Part shown: piece after piece, positions 22,310-34,592 of the stretch | How positions within the stretch are numbered: position 1 is the first letter of the stretch | How the letters are laid out: each line of letters opens with the position of its first letter | Source: Platynereis dumerilii | Lineage: Eukaryota > Annelida > Polychaeta > Phyllodocida > Nereididae | Length of the DNA: 64,000 bases | Assembly: GCA_026936325.1 (NCBI GenBank) | Contig: JAPTHN010000005.1 | Coordinates: 58,457,514-58,521,513 of the forward strand | Reading direction: 5' to 3' | Program-made: the position numbers and the translations under genes | The notes under the pieces: model-generated | Told to the model about the DNA's origin: nothing | The model's input: the letters and a program-made list of their open reading frames with translations, nothing else | Database searches by the model: none

Positions 22310-23228
22310 TTTACTTATTTGTTAATTTTATTATCATTATTGTTTTTCAATCAATTTTTATCACAGCACTGTTAAAGCAACAGTATATGTTACCTGATGC
22401 CTGCCTTGTAAATAATGTTTGGAATAAGAAATATCATGCTTTGTTAATTAATCTGTATAATTTGCTATCTTGTATGTCTGTTCTCTGATCTAAATCAATT
22501 ACAATTTTACTTTTTTTACTATTTGGGTGGCTGGAACCTAGTTTGTATTGCTTATAATCCTGTGTTTGATGCTCCTTTATCCAAAAGTATTTATACTCAT
22601 TCATGAATTTTAGCTATTTTTTATATGTATATAATTATTAATGTTATAAATGTATATAGTTAATAATGCGTATAATTGATATCATTTGATTTTATATATT
22701 TTATATTCCCATTACAAATGACATATGTATCAATTGTGATATTTTTGATGTCAATAAAAGCATATATATATATATAATTCTTCCAAATTAACGCATCCTT
22801 CCGAATTTTAATAACAAAAGCATATTATCTCAAAATCAGATAAATTCAGTCTGGTAATCTGTTATCTTACAAGTTTATTCAATTAACAAATTATCTAGGC
22901 CCATATAATATCATCTAAGTTCATCAGACAGATACAGATAGGCCTAAATTGGTGAAATTCTCACATGATTATCCGTAACAATTAAACTATTGAAGTTATG
23001 CCAAATTGTTGATAGTGAATTTATAGAGGGACTAGTTCCAACTACAATATATTGTTAAATCAATCATCATTTAAAGAAAATGTAATATCTTACAGACTTA
23101 ATCTACGAAATACTCCACTACTCTTTGTTTAAACATAGTTGATAGTGGCATAGTGATACCGTCATTAAATGCAAAGATAGGCCTATGTATCTATAGGTCT
23201 AAACTGTAGCTATAGGCCTATATCCATC

Positions 23229-23302
23229 TCTCCACCAATCAATCAATAAATCAATCAATAAATCAATCTATCAACCAATCAATCAATCAATCAATCTATC
23301 TG

Positions 23303-23355
<53 letters not shown>
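23229..23355 (+). repeat. (AATC)n to (TATC)n microsatellite
   Basis: Tetranucleotide AATC copies change into TATC/TCTA copies. A shorter TCTA run is present at 23,449-23,481. Together with the GATA run at 23,607-23,693 they form complementary blocks on the same strand. Confidence 0.95.
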
Positions 23356-23356
<1 letters not shown>

Positions 23357-23606
23357 AGTCAATATGTATTGTAACTATCTAAAACCATCTATCGATACTT
23401 TACACATAGATACAGTAAAATGTCCAAGAATTAATTAACCGTTGTAAATCTATCTATCTATCCATCTATCTATCTATCTAGGCTCTGTCCTTGGGCGCCG
23501 TTCTGTGGCTGCCCTGCATGAGCTCTATCATTGTGGAAAGCTCACCACGAATTTAGTGTCTGCATTGCATGGCTGAGAGTATTTACAAATTACAAATAAT
23601 GTGAGT

Positions 23607-23693
<87 letters not shown>
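23607..23693 (+). repeat. (GATA)n microsatellite, about 21 copies
   Basis: An uninterrupted tandem run of GATA. It is complementary to the TATC run about 250 bp upstream, so the two could pair as a hairpin. Confidence 0.96.
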
Positions 23694-23789
23694 GTAGCGC
23701 TAAGATCATCACTTTTTTATCAATCAACTGATAGTTCATACAATTCAAATGTCGTATCTTTCTAAAAAAATTTATATCTAGCTATCTAT

Positions 23790-23915
23790 CTGGCATCTTT
23801 GTGACTCTCTATCAGACTCTCAATCAGACTATCTATCAGACTATCTATCAGACTCTCTGTCAGACTATCTATCAGACTATCTATCAGACTATATATCAGA
23901 CTATCTATCAAACTA
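23790..23915 (+). repeat. 12-bp minisatellite ATCAGACTATCT
   Basis: About ten copies of a 12-mer related to TATC repeats, with small variants (atcagactctct). The minus-strand frame reads as repeats of DSLI and is not a gene. Confidence 0.92.
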
Positions 23916-24693
23916 TTATGATAAAAAAGCGAACTTGATCTGAAATTCGTTTTAGGAGATTCCTTCATGGTACTGTATTTCCCCTTATAGCTCTACGGAA
24001 ATGCATTCCCATGACTAATTTAGCATAGCCTTACATTTAAATCATGAATGTACCAAGGTAATCAATTATTATTATTGCGTAATGAATGAATTACCAGTAT
24101 TGTAACTTTAAAGATAATTCTTAGATTTAGAAAAATATCTACATTACAAATCACCCATGGTAATTCCATCAGCATGCACTAATCAACCATAACGAACCAT
24201 GAAGTTATGCTGAATTGTGTTGTATGAAATTTCTTAAATAATGACCATATTTGCATTAATAATTGCTAATTGAATATTGCACAATCAGACTCCGGGATAT
24301 TGCTTCATTCATTGGTAATTTTACATTTCAAAGAGAAATAAGCATAAAATAAAATGATGGCTGGTCATTACTGAAATTTAAATTGTGATTTACTTATGAA
24401 TGTTAATCAGTTAATCATAAATTCCTCCATTTATAGAAAAAAAACAACTTAATACCTATATCTATTAGCCTGTTGAACCCTGTTCACACTGATCATGTTT
24501 GGAAGTTAAACATGTTGATCATTTTGAGGAGAAAATTCTAAACATGTTTAGGAATTGCACACAATACTCAACATGTGAAGCATCTAAACATGTCAAATTG
24601 AGTTAGTGTTAAGGAAGTAAACGCAAACTGAAACATGTTTAATGCTGAAACATGTTTACAAGTGTTTACAACCTAAACACTGTTTTTACAGTG

Positions 24694-25460
24694 CAGTAGC
24701 TGTTTCTACTTCAATCTTGCTTCCACCTGATCAGTGCTAACCACTTGACCCAAACTCAAAGATTTATCAAAGCTAGAGAGGTCAATTTGGCACCCCATGG
24801 AATTGATCCAATGTATGAAGAAAAAAAGACCCGTAAAAATGTGTACCCACTAAGATACAAATTTGAATTCTTTAAAGATCTTGTTAAAGATTGTGTGTAC
24901 CGAATCACTGTAAAGCAAGATAGGTTAACATAATAATAATTATTGTTTAACAAGTTATATGCCACCAAATTAAACATTACAATTATATAATCACAAATTG
25001 GGTCTGATCCTTAAGCAGTTACTTAACTCCATCACCTAAAATTTGTTGAAAGTTAAAACCCTTTATTCCTAGATGAAGTCAATCATAAAATATAATATCA
25101 CAAATAAGTATTCATGACTATCAATGGTCATAGACATTTTCAGAAAGATTAAAGCAATGAAAAGAGAAATAGTGTCGACATAATGATCTAATGTCTTCTA
25201 TGCAACTAATTTTTACAGTTTAAATTTAACGTCATGCAGCCTGTCAGAGGAGCTCTTAAAATTCTTATGGAGTGAAACTTCTTCTGCTTTCTTGAATCTA
25301 GATTTCAAACACAGGTTGGCATATCACACTATCTCATCTGGCAATCTTAATGGTTATAAATGTATTTTGGTTGGCAAGCCTCTTCGCTGCTTTTGAAGCA
25401 ATGTCAAGATAAGATTGGGCGTAAATTGAGTACTTCTTGAGTCACAACTGATTATGACAA
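24694..25460. other. Sequence right of the TIR element; partial extra copy of an array 1 module
   Basis: The stretch 25,200-25,440 resembles the array 1 module at 3,380-3,540 (cttcttctgctttcttgaat, then a run ending in tattttggttggcaagcc), so part of another unit lies here. The 62-aa plus-strand frame at 24,745-24,933 (including MYEEKKTRKNVYPLRYKF) matches nothing I recognise and has no convincing splice sites. The left part remains unexplained. Confidence 0.45.
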
Positions 25461-27465
25461 AAAAAAAGTAAATTTCTTTCCTGTGTGAGTAAATATTGAA
25501 ATTCAAGATAAATGAGCCATATGATTGCTTAAATTATAGTCTTTGTTTAAACATCTGTATTTTAGGTAGAACAGTTGCTTAATATCCAGAAAAATAAAAA
25601 AAACAGGCCAATAGAGTTAGTCCATTCCCACACAGAAATATCACAGCACGACTAAAAAACATATTTCTGTATGACTTTCCCAGAATTTACATCTTCCATA
25701 ACACAGTTACAATTTTCTCAGGCATAAGATCCGTATTCATTTCTGGACATGCTAAGCATTGGTTTCTACACACACCCTAGAAGCAATCCAACAGCTGCTT
25801 GTAAGGCAACCATTGAACCAGGTTTAATTAAAATGCATTTGCCTTGAGCATAACTAGATCAGGCTGATCCATGTCAGCTCATTTCTGTTCATCTTGTTAT
25901 TAAAGCTTGGATTAAAATCTTCCACACTATTTGCCCAATTAATCATTAAATAATAACAAAATTAATTTCCGTAGAGCTTTGTGTGAATTGGCAGAATGGG
26001 AAATCCCCAGGAAGACAATGCACAAAGCATTGGTTAAGAAATAGATACACAAGTTTTGCGACTTCAAGAAAACAAATATCATTCCACCATGCCAGAGACA
26101 AAAAATTATTTTCATAATAATATGTAATTTAAGCAAAAGAGCAAAAATAACCATAATTATCTTTTATTTGAGAGTAACTGAGTACATCGGGTTATAAAGT
26201 TCATAGTACATTATCTTATATACTGCCTATGATTGGTCAGTTTCTGGAAAGATTGATTGTGAAATCATTTCTTTTCAGTCTTTCATCACTCTTGCTTTAT
26301 CTTCAGTGTTGCTCTTGTACAAGAAAACTGTTCATTGCAGATGCCAAGGGATACAGTTTTTCCACTATTATTGACATGTCCTCGCTTTTCTGACTGAGCA
26401 TTCAAAAATCACTGATTATTCAACATTGACTTATGTCCTTACTCCTCAGGCCTCATGCCTGCTAATAGTATAATTCAATTTTCAGATTGCGGCTAAATTC
26501 ACTCAGTTTCCATCAGTGATGATAGAGGGATAGATTTTTGGGGCTTTACATCCTGTATTTATGCACTTACTAGGCACTTGCTAGGCTAATAAGGACAGGG
26601 GGAGGACATGGCAATGAGGCGCAGGGTGATTGGAACAGCTGTCCAAAATAGACCAAGATGAAGTTATGTGACAGCTTGGATGTGTACCTCTATCTGTCCA
26701 ACATAAGAGTACCTGATAAAGCTACTGCGATACTGGTGAGTTACTGGTCAGAGATATCTGGGCCATAAAAATCGGAATGAGATAAGTATAATGGTCACTG
26801 TGCCACAAAGATAATATTCATATATCTATGTGCATCACACAGCTTTGATAAGCCAAACAAAATTTTATCAGAATTACAGAGTTATGGTCAATTTTTATGC
26901 ACCGCTTTCCCTAATACATGCTTCAGTTTATTCTGGAAAAAGTTTGCAGTATATCTTTTTTCTCTTAGAAACAACCTTGAAGTAGGTTTGTCACAGCAAA
27001 GAATGCTGAGAGGCAAATCAGGTGGCTAAGTCAGCTTTCCATGTTAGATCCCTTTTGATGCTCTTACAGAATATTTTTAAAAAATTGCAATTTTAGAGAA
27101 TGTCCAGATGTGAGTAAAATGAGGGTTCATGTGACCACTAGTCTACTGTTGTCTGCCTAAATCGAAAGACAATGACCTTATATTGATATGATGGAGCTGC
27201 ACAAGCTCCCGGTCGAGCATAAATATCAACCTGATATCTTTAAATAACATCACAAAATTACTACCTTTGACTCAGTACAGTAAGGTAAATTGCCAGAGTA
27301 ACAAAAGCAGATTTTGGGAGATACTAGTAATCATTCTAAAATGAGAATGCATGAAATATTTGTACAAGCATATTTTATATGTCACACCTCCCTGGCCAAA
27401 CTCTAGATAATTCAGATACACAGACAAGCCTAGGGCATCAAAAAGGGGGTCGTAACAAATAATTG

Positions 27466-27560
27466 TACAGTGGGAGTCGTGGCCCAGTGGAAATAGGTGC
27501 TTGACTGCTGCACACTTGATCTCAGGTTCAAACTTCATCCTCCTGACCGCTGACATTAAC
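27466..27560 (+). repeat. tRNA-derived SINE-like segment
   Basis: Contains an A-box-like gtggcccagtgga and, 40 bp on, a B-box-like aggttcaaact, in the spacing expected of a tRNA-derived Pol III promoter. It is absent from units A and B. The 3' limit is unclear (possibly near 27,650) and no target duplication was found. Confidence 0.5.
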
Positions 27561-29132
27561 CAATTACATTCACATTGATATCAGTTTCCTTGTTGTAGCT
27601 TCTGAGGGGTGCACGGACCTGTTTCGCGTGGAACCTAAGGACAAAATTAGACCATCCAAGAGAATGGTCGAAAGTTTGAAAAATTTGTGTGACAGTCTGG
27701 CACTTTTGGTTTGTTTTTGACCAATTTATTCATTTGTTGGTTAGGTTATATAGGCGATTATATAAAGAAGGATGTACCACTGCAAGTGAAAAGATACAGC
27801 TTTGTCGTATATGCATGTATGTTCACTGTACATAGGTCTATGCTTTAAAAATCCAAATGGGGTGTGTGTTAATGACATCAGAGAGCATCAGCAGCTGCCA
27901 GCCAGAAAAAATATGAACCCAGAAATAACTTCATGCTGCTTATCTCTGTTATGCAGATTTCATGAACTGCATAGAGAGATTTTGTAGATTGTGGTTATTT
28001 CACCATGTATCAGATATGATACATATCAAGACTCAGTACGTCCTTCTTCATGAAGCACATAATTTTTATCAGACTCTGCAGTTAAGCTTTCAACCATAAT
28101 GCTTGTAGGTTTGGGTGTAGGCATCTATTAATTTGATACACAAAAATCCAATGCTAAAATTAAAGGATGTGTCAAGCACTTTGATGTAATATTCTTAAAA
28201 ATAAAAAGAAGGAGTAAAAGAAATTTGATGACAACTTGAATGTACATTTACATAAATGTTAAACACATAATAAAAGAAAAATGAATTTTGAAAGTGGAAG
28301 TAAAATGATTTTGAAACTACTTTTTGTGTTTACAAATGTAAAAATGAACCTCTTAAATTCTAATGGAGTTAAAGTACCAGCAGCCATCTTGATTCCTGAT
28401 GCAAACAGAATTTTGCATATTACGCCATCTAGTCTGGGACTGCTAATGGGTTTGAAATACATTTTAGTTGGTAAGCCTACAACATGCTTTAAAGTAACAT
28501 CAAAATAATCTTCGAAAATCGACTGTGGATTCAGCAAAAAAAGATTGCAAGCTCGGCGCGAAACATCTTCATAAACTTGTTATTTTCTATTTTCTTTTAG
28601 TGGTCATTAACATATATCTTGTCTGCAAGGTTCCAGCATAATTGCGGCCTCCATAACCGTGATGTGTATTCATTTATAGAAATTGAATAAAGTCATTGGC
28701 ACACCTCTCCGAATTTGTCAAATTCAGTTTCCTTGACTAGTGTTTGCATTGAAATATTGATTGTGGATCCATTTCTGTTCACATTATCCTAAGAAATACA
28801 ACATGATGGGAACTCTCTTGGAAGCACACGGTGTCCTCAGACTACAGCCATTTATCTTGTGTCTAACTGCCATCATTGAAAAATTCATAATGAAGCGGCA
28901 TGATTGGCATTTATCACTCCTCACTTGATCAAACTGCTTTTTTCCCTAACTGTCAAAAGGAAAATACATAATGGTTAAGAAAGTGAGAAATTGTGAGCCA
29001 AACCTTCTCCTAAGCTAAAATAACCTAGTGACTGTATCCATCCGAATCTTCTTTGATAGAAGCTCCCGTTATTCATGTCTGCATCGAAGACAGTAGAACC
29101 AATGTAGCGAGTGTATAGTTCAGTGCTCTCAC

Positions 29133-29284
29133 CTGTCGATCTCCTCCAGCAGGTCTATCATCTGAGCGAAGGCAATTACTCAAGACAACAATTGACACAG
29201 ATCCTCTTTGTCCATCTGAGTTGGTATTAACAGCTAATGGCCTGAGGCAAGATGCCAGTGTCCCTTCCTCTCTACTTTCTGCCT
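29133..29284 (-). pseudogene. Exon-like segment, unit C copy with strong splice sites
   Basis: On the minus strand the acceptor cccctttacag precedes 152 nt and the donor CAG|GTGAGA follows. Both match metazoan consensus better than the unit B copy. The core frame (TLASCLRPLAVNTNSD, GQRGSVSIVVL, DDRPAGGDRQ) is shared with A and B. One base is missing near the 5' end relative to the other copies, so the conserved frame does not reach the acceptor in the same phase. This is either a decayed exon, or evidence that the true exon is the shorter one beginning at the internal AG near the DLLEEIDR codons. Function unknown. Confidence 0.3.
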
Positions 29285-31140
29285 CTGTAAAGGGGTCTAG
29301 GTGTACAGTGTCATAGACTGACATACAGGTCCTTTTTAAAGCTATGACTCCAAACACATGGTGGGAAATGTCTACACACTACATGATATATAACAATGAT
29401 CGGTTTTGAGAACCTTATTTTCACACACAGGAGGCATCAATGTGAAGTCACTTATAGTGCCACAGCATAACATGTACTACAAAACTAACTTCAGTTTGAA
29501 CTTCCTTCACGTTCAAAATGTAAGAGATTAAAATCCTGGAAGGCTAGTACAACGAGGGAACAAATCCACATTAATCTGAACTTTAACATGCATTCAGCTT
29601 TTTATTCACAGTTTTTTAAGATCATTATAAAAGATATAATCTGTTGACTAAAAGAGAGACTTACAGTCTTACACCCTAGCATTATTGCATTTTCCAAACT
29701 TGTGGTCAGCTCATTTGGGACCGGAAAAGGCTTGTCAGACAGCTTGTCACGTCACTCTGGCAAATTACACAAGCGAACAAAATGGGCAGCTCAAAAAGTC
29801 TAGGAAATGAATTTTTTATCATCTAAAAATAACCATAGGTCATGAAAGATTCTATACACATACACGGCAACACAGTTGCAAAATTGCTTGAGTAACATAG
29901 ACACAGCTGATTGCAGCTGGTGTCCATATGAATTCTATACAGAGTACAAAGTAATTACTCAGCTATACTTTTTTCAATAAATGTTTTGACAATATCATAT
30001 AGAGCATATGCTTCCCTCCATGCTTTGGATTGTTTGGGTGTATTTCATATATTTTTTTTTCAAATAAAATTATCTTTGTGCCATGTATTTCTGGAAAACA
30101 TATATCGTTACCTCTGTAGAGCATATATCATTTGAAGAAAATTCGCTTCTCCTTGACATTGAAAATTTAATATTTTTTCTTCGAACTAATCATCCCAGAA
30201 AAGATTTCTTCCAAGAACACTCAAAGATTTTACTCCTTTAATGTTGTTGAACATACCACTAATGCATTTCTTATTTCTAGATAACATGGCAATAACACAT
30301 AGAGATTGCAAATATAGCTGAATTAAAGTTGCCAAAGCAGACTTTATATGAAAATCATACTTGATGTTGCCAAAAGTATACTTGATAAACAAATTATATA
30401 TTTCATGTTGCAAGAATATTGATTGCAACTTTAACAACAGAAAAATGATCAAAATATAAATCTCGGCATCTTTTCGTCTAAAAACTGATGGAGAGAAACT
30501 TATTCAAGTTTATGACTATGAGGAAATAATTTCAAGCAAAAGACTTAAGAATGAAACACTTGCTCAATACAAAGGTCAACATCATCTCATGTAAATCTTC
30601 AGATTGATGTAAAGGCAAAATAGATACTCACCTGAAAAGAAAAATAAACAAAATCAGGAAAATATGTCAATGATATTATGCACTTAAGCAGAATTTTCTG
30701 TTGCATTGTTTTCTATGGGTCCTAGGGTTCTTCCTCGATATGAACAATATAGCCATTAGACTATTATGTTGCTATGTGAGGAAATTTGACATAGTACCAT
30801 ACTGTTTATTGCTGAATTAAATTCAATCACATTAAGCAGTGACTTTAGGTGTTGTTCATTGAATTTTGATATGGCAAGATTAAAATCATAAATAAGCCTC
30901 CTCGCGTAAATCCTGCCCCAAACTTCACAGCACAGGTGACATTGTTTGAAGACTCATTAGTGCATCATAAACATTGGCAACAGATTTACCCTGTAATTTA
31001 ATTTCAATTAGAAAAATATATCAGACACAGGTGTATTTGATGGCCTGAGCTTGCCATAATTTACCGTGGTGATATTTTGGTAGCACGTTTTATCCAACTA
31101 TGAAATTTCATAGTTTCAAATCCATATTACTTCCAGTAGA

Positions 31141-31735
31141 GTATTTTCCTCCAGCACTTACTAGAATTCATTGTAATTAGTGCAAGAGTTTATATGTATC
31201 GAAATAAATCAATCTTTAATCTTTAATTTTCTAGATAGAAAGGCTTGAAATTGAATCATAGATTTGCTCTGTACAAAGTGTACCACATATCAAATGCAAG
31301 AGGAGTTTGACATACTGTTTCAAGGATTCTTGGAATGACTAAAACCAGAAGTGACAGAACATACCCTGGAGGAACACCATGAAATCTGCAGATAGAAATC
31401 AAATGGGAACTTTCAATATGTGGTTGAGATATATGTTTGGTTTATGTGTCAGGTTTCTTTATCTATATCTCAAGAATCATACATATTGCACAAAAATGCT
31501 TGTTTTATATACCACAATATCTTCATATTATGAAGTTAGTACTTTATATAAATATCTTATTTGTAAGCAATTATGATAATAAATGCCTGAGATAAAGAAA
31601 TAATTATACATGCAGTTCTAGAAGAAAGCTCATCGGCATTATCAGATTCAGCTGATAAATTCCAGAAAAATGTGAAAAGTCATGCACATCGTATTTATGA
31701 AAGCATGTGTATTATTTAGATGGATAGGCCTACAT
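31141..31735. other. Gap between unit C body and unit D head
   Basis: About 600 bp with no match to other units. Near 31,200-31,232 a run 'aatcaatctttaatctttaa' resembles the short tandem tail of a retroposed element, but no coding part precedes it. No gene is seen; the 65-aa frame at 31,379 is not supported by anything. Confidence 0.4.
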
Positions 31736-32058
31736 GTATGCACAAAGAGACATTATCATGTCAAGCTATCATGTGACATTCAAAAGACATCTTGGGGCTT
31801 GCTATCCTGGGAGTATATTACTTTCCTGACTGTCCCTCTGGTTGTCTGACCTTAATATTTAATGCCACATGTCAGAGAAAGAGCAATGTGCTCAGCCATT
31901 TGGATGTCATCATTCATGACAGGCATCTTGCATCAGGCACTGTTAATTCTGTGAATAGCAAAATGGTTCTATGGCGATATTGCGAAGATTTGTTTTCATG
32001 GATTTGACTTTCTAATAGTAGTTACAACGTTACAATGTTAAAACCACAAGTAGCTACT
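31736..32058. repeat. Array 1, unit D, head fragment
   Basis: The stretch from 'caaagagacattatcatgtc' to about 32,030 aligns with unit heads (A 105-390, B 5,750-6,040, C 17,705-18,010). The unit is cut at 32,058 by the foldback element, and nothing resembling the rest of the unit follows it. Confidence 0.75.
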
Positions 32059-33955
32059 CACAGTGTCCTTGAACGAAGTTTAGGATTAAAAAAAATGTAC
32101 AAAGAATCTGTCAACACAGCATTGTAGTACGTGGTCTCAGCTTCGATTTGATGTAAAGATCTAAAAAATCTGTTGGGAAAATTTTGAGAAAATTGAAATT
32201 AAAAATTTTTAGTTTTTCACACCCTTGTTGCATGCAAAATATCAGTTTTAGATCTATCAAATAGCATTGCAGTGTTATCAAAACATCACAGCTTATCTAG
32301 GTACATATTAGGTTACTGAATCAGGTGAAAAATAATAATAAAAAGCATTTTATTTCTAATTTTCACATCATTTTCAACATTTAAGGGTGTTGCAAACTCA
32401 CCGAATCATATAATGTGCCAAATCAAATATAAACATGCCCATTTCGGCTTATTATTTCTTTAACTAAAGAAAAGTGACAAATGAAGCGCCAGGATGTGAG
32501 AAAATGCCTTGTTAAATTCATTAGTGATATAAATTGAGATTTTCAGCATTTCACCAGTTGATATTTTTCAAGTGGGATTCACAAAAACATCTGTAAAGTT
32601 ATCGGACAACAAACAGTGAACAAATGTCGGAATCCGAATACCTACTGTCAGTATCTCACAAGTGTGCATCTTCACCACAGCTTTGCATGTAACTTGTATT
32701 TGACATCCAAGAGATTAATATATTTTGATAGATATATTTTTTCAAATCGTAAAAAAAAAATCCATGCAAGTGTTCTAATGGCTTAGATGATGATTTCCAA
32801 CCTTTCTTACAATGTTTATGTCCATATTGAAATGTAGGTAGCAATTTTAATGGTCTTCTGTAGAATTTTAAGTGATTTGTTTATCTGTTTTTGCTAATTG
32901 TTAAGATTATTTCATAGAATCTAGTGGTTACATACTTCCAAAATTCATTTGTTCAGTTATAGCGTGTCCTTGTGCAATCAACGAAGTTTTGAATTAGTAG
33001 CAACAGATTCTCTCCCACTGTCACACAATTAATATTGTTTATCTGTGCATGCTATAAATGAACAAATGAATTTTGGAAGTAAGCAACCATTAGATTTCAT
33101 GAAATAATCTTAAAAAATTAGCAAAAACAGGTAAGAAAATCCCATAAAATTCTACAGAAGACCATTAAAATTGCTACCTACATTTCAATATGGACAGAAA
33201 CATTGTAATAAAAGTTGGAATTGATCATCTAAGCCATTAGAACACTTGCATGGATTTTTTTTTTACGATTTGAAAAAATATATCTATCAAAATACATTAA
33301 TCTCTTGGATGTCAAATACAAGTTACATGCAAAGCTGTGGTGAAGATGCATACTTGTGAGATGCTGACAGTAGGTATTCCGGCATTTGTTCACTATTTGT
33401 TGTCCGATAACTTTACAGGTGTTTTTGTGAATCCCACTTGAAAAACATCAACTGGTGAAATGTTAAAAATCTCAATTTATATCACTAATGAATTTAACAA
33501 GGCATTTTCTCACATCCTGGTGGTTCATTTGCCACTTTTCTTTAGTTAAAGAAATAATAAAGCCGAAATGGGCATGTTTATATTTGATTTGGTACATTAT
33601 ATGATTCAGTGAGTTTGCAACACCCTTAAATGTTGAAAATGATGTGAAAATTAGAAATAAAATGCTTTTTATTATTATTTTTCACCTGATTCAGTAACCT
33701 AATATGTACCTAGATAAGCTGTGACGTTTTGATAACACTGCAATGCTATTTGATAGATCTAAAATTGATATTTTGCATGCAACAAGGGTGTGAAAAACTA
33801 AAAAATTTTAATTTCAATTTTCTCAAAATTTTCCCAACAGATTTTTTAGATCTTTACATCAAATCGAAGCTGAGACCACGTACTACAATGCTGTGTTGAC
33901 AGATTCTTTGTACATTTTTTTTAACCCTAAACTTTGTTCAAGGACACTGTGTACT
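32055..33955. mobile_element. 1.9-kb foldback element with CACAGTG ends and 4-bp TSD
   Basis: The element is 32,059-33,951, flanked by TACT on both sides (32,055-32,058 and 33,952-33,955). The two ends share CACAGTGTCCTTGAAC in inverted orientation. Inversion continues almost without break for about 900 bp per arm, leaving only about 100 bp of spacer (about 32,960-33,055). There is no coding capacity. The arms differ by scattered substitutions only. CAC termini with a 4-bp duplication fit the Chapaev branch of the CMC superfamily better than Transib/RAG elements, which make 5-bp duplications. Superfamily assignment by ends alone is tentative. Confidence 0.93.
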
Positions 33956-34592
33956 GCTGGCCCGATTAGCTCATTGGGCAATGCCGGGCATGCTCTTTAG
34001 ATGCATAACACCATCATTAATGTCAAACAGTACTTTATCAAATTTTTAAAACTTTTCATCTCAAAAATTGTGTACCAATTTTGCTTCAACTATAATCATC
34101 AGGCCCTCTCAGGAGCCCAGGGAACACCACCACAAATGCTGTTAATTATATTGGAGCAAGTCACAGAGGCAACCTAATTTTCAGATGAAATATCCTAACA
34201 GTATTTGTAGTGCTATTTGATCCTTGTAAAGCACTTCTTACTATTAGCTCTAGGCCCTTGCAATTGCGAATTTCACACCAGGCATTAACCTGTCTTCTGA
34301 TATTTGCATCTGTCTATATTATGACAGAACAATGACATATACTTTTAATCATGTTCGTATTTTCAACAAGAAGGTTGAAATTTACCATCCACAAAAGCGT
34401 GACCGGTCACAGAGAAGACTGATATGGGTTTCAAAGCGAGATTTAATCTGACATAGTATGTTGTAGAACAATGAGTTTCAAATTCCCTGCCAGTGTTAAT
34501 TACAAGCCTGAAAAGTATTATGTAACAGCAATGTAGTGGTTCCTATCAACTTGTGTCTTAGAGAGGCATTACGTTTGCTTGACTTGATTTAG
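33956..34592. other. Start of array 2: tRNA-like start and exon-like module P
   Basis: Right after the foldback element, 'gattagctcattgggcaatgc' resembles a tRNA A box, but no B box follows. From about 34,340 the sequence matches a module repeated near 36,540, 47,690, 54,120, 58,220, 62,580 and 63,900. In other copies this module carries the frame KVEVFHPDNNDVPNQRED and ends in the donor-like CCT|GTGAGT. In this copy that donor is not kept (CCTGCCAGT). About 110 bp on comes the acceptor of the next module. I treat module P as a possible exon with no intact copy shown. Confidence 0.35.

Larger units (their letters stand above)
19036..24693. mobile_element. 5.66-kb TIR element, non-autonomous, filled with microsatellites
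   Basis: The ends are inverted: CACTCTAAAAATGG then TGTTTAG on the left, CACTGTAAAAACAG then TGTTTAG on the right (minus strand). Just inside both ends the palindromic word AAACATGTTTA and close variants recur (for example near 19,168, 19,193, 24,540, 24,585, 24,640 and 24,653). This arrangement resembles subterminal transposase-binding sites. The dinucleotide CA flanks both ends, a possible 2-bp duplication. Terminal CACTG/CACTC would fit the CACTA-like (CMC) group, but this is a weak assignment. The interior has no transposase frame; it holds a polypurine tract, several minisatellites and tetranucleotide repeats, and AT-rich filler. The unit it interrupts is contiguous in A and B. Confidence 0.65.
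25461..31140. repeat. Array 1, unit C, body
   Basis: From 'gtaaatttctttcctgtg' the sequence is collinear with unit A from about 1,170 to 5,640. Landmark matches lie at 25,740-26,090 (A 1,420-1,790), 26,650-26,820 (A 2,590-2,740), 28,330-28,520 (A 3,385-3,560), 29,130-29,290 (A 4,240-4,400), 29,700-29,850 (A 4,705-4,840) and 30,830-31,120 (A 5,310-5,590). Divergence is much greater than between A and B. Some stretches (about 26,900-28,200 and 29,900-30,830) have no counterpart and hold plain AT-rich DNA, apart from a SINE-like segment near 27,470. Confidence 0.8.

Noticed and set aside
20999-23915. Regularly repeated 12-mers that might suggest a CRISPR array
   Set aside because: The repeats are head to tail with no unique spacers, and the DNA is eukaryotic; these are minisatellites.
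24745-24933. 62-aa ORF with a lysine-rich tail
   Set aside because: No recognisable domain, poor acceptor context, no second copy; left as unassigned sequence.
32059-33951. RAG-type recombination signal with nonamer
   Set aside because: The heptamer matches, but no convincing nonamer stands 12 or 23 bp away (only an A run at 23), and the duplication is 4 bp instead of 5.
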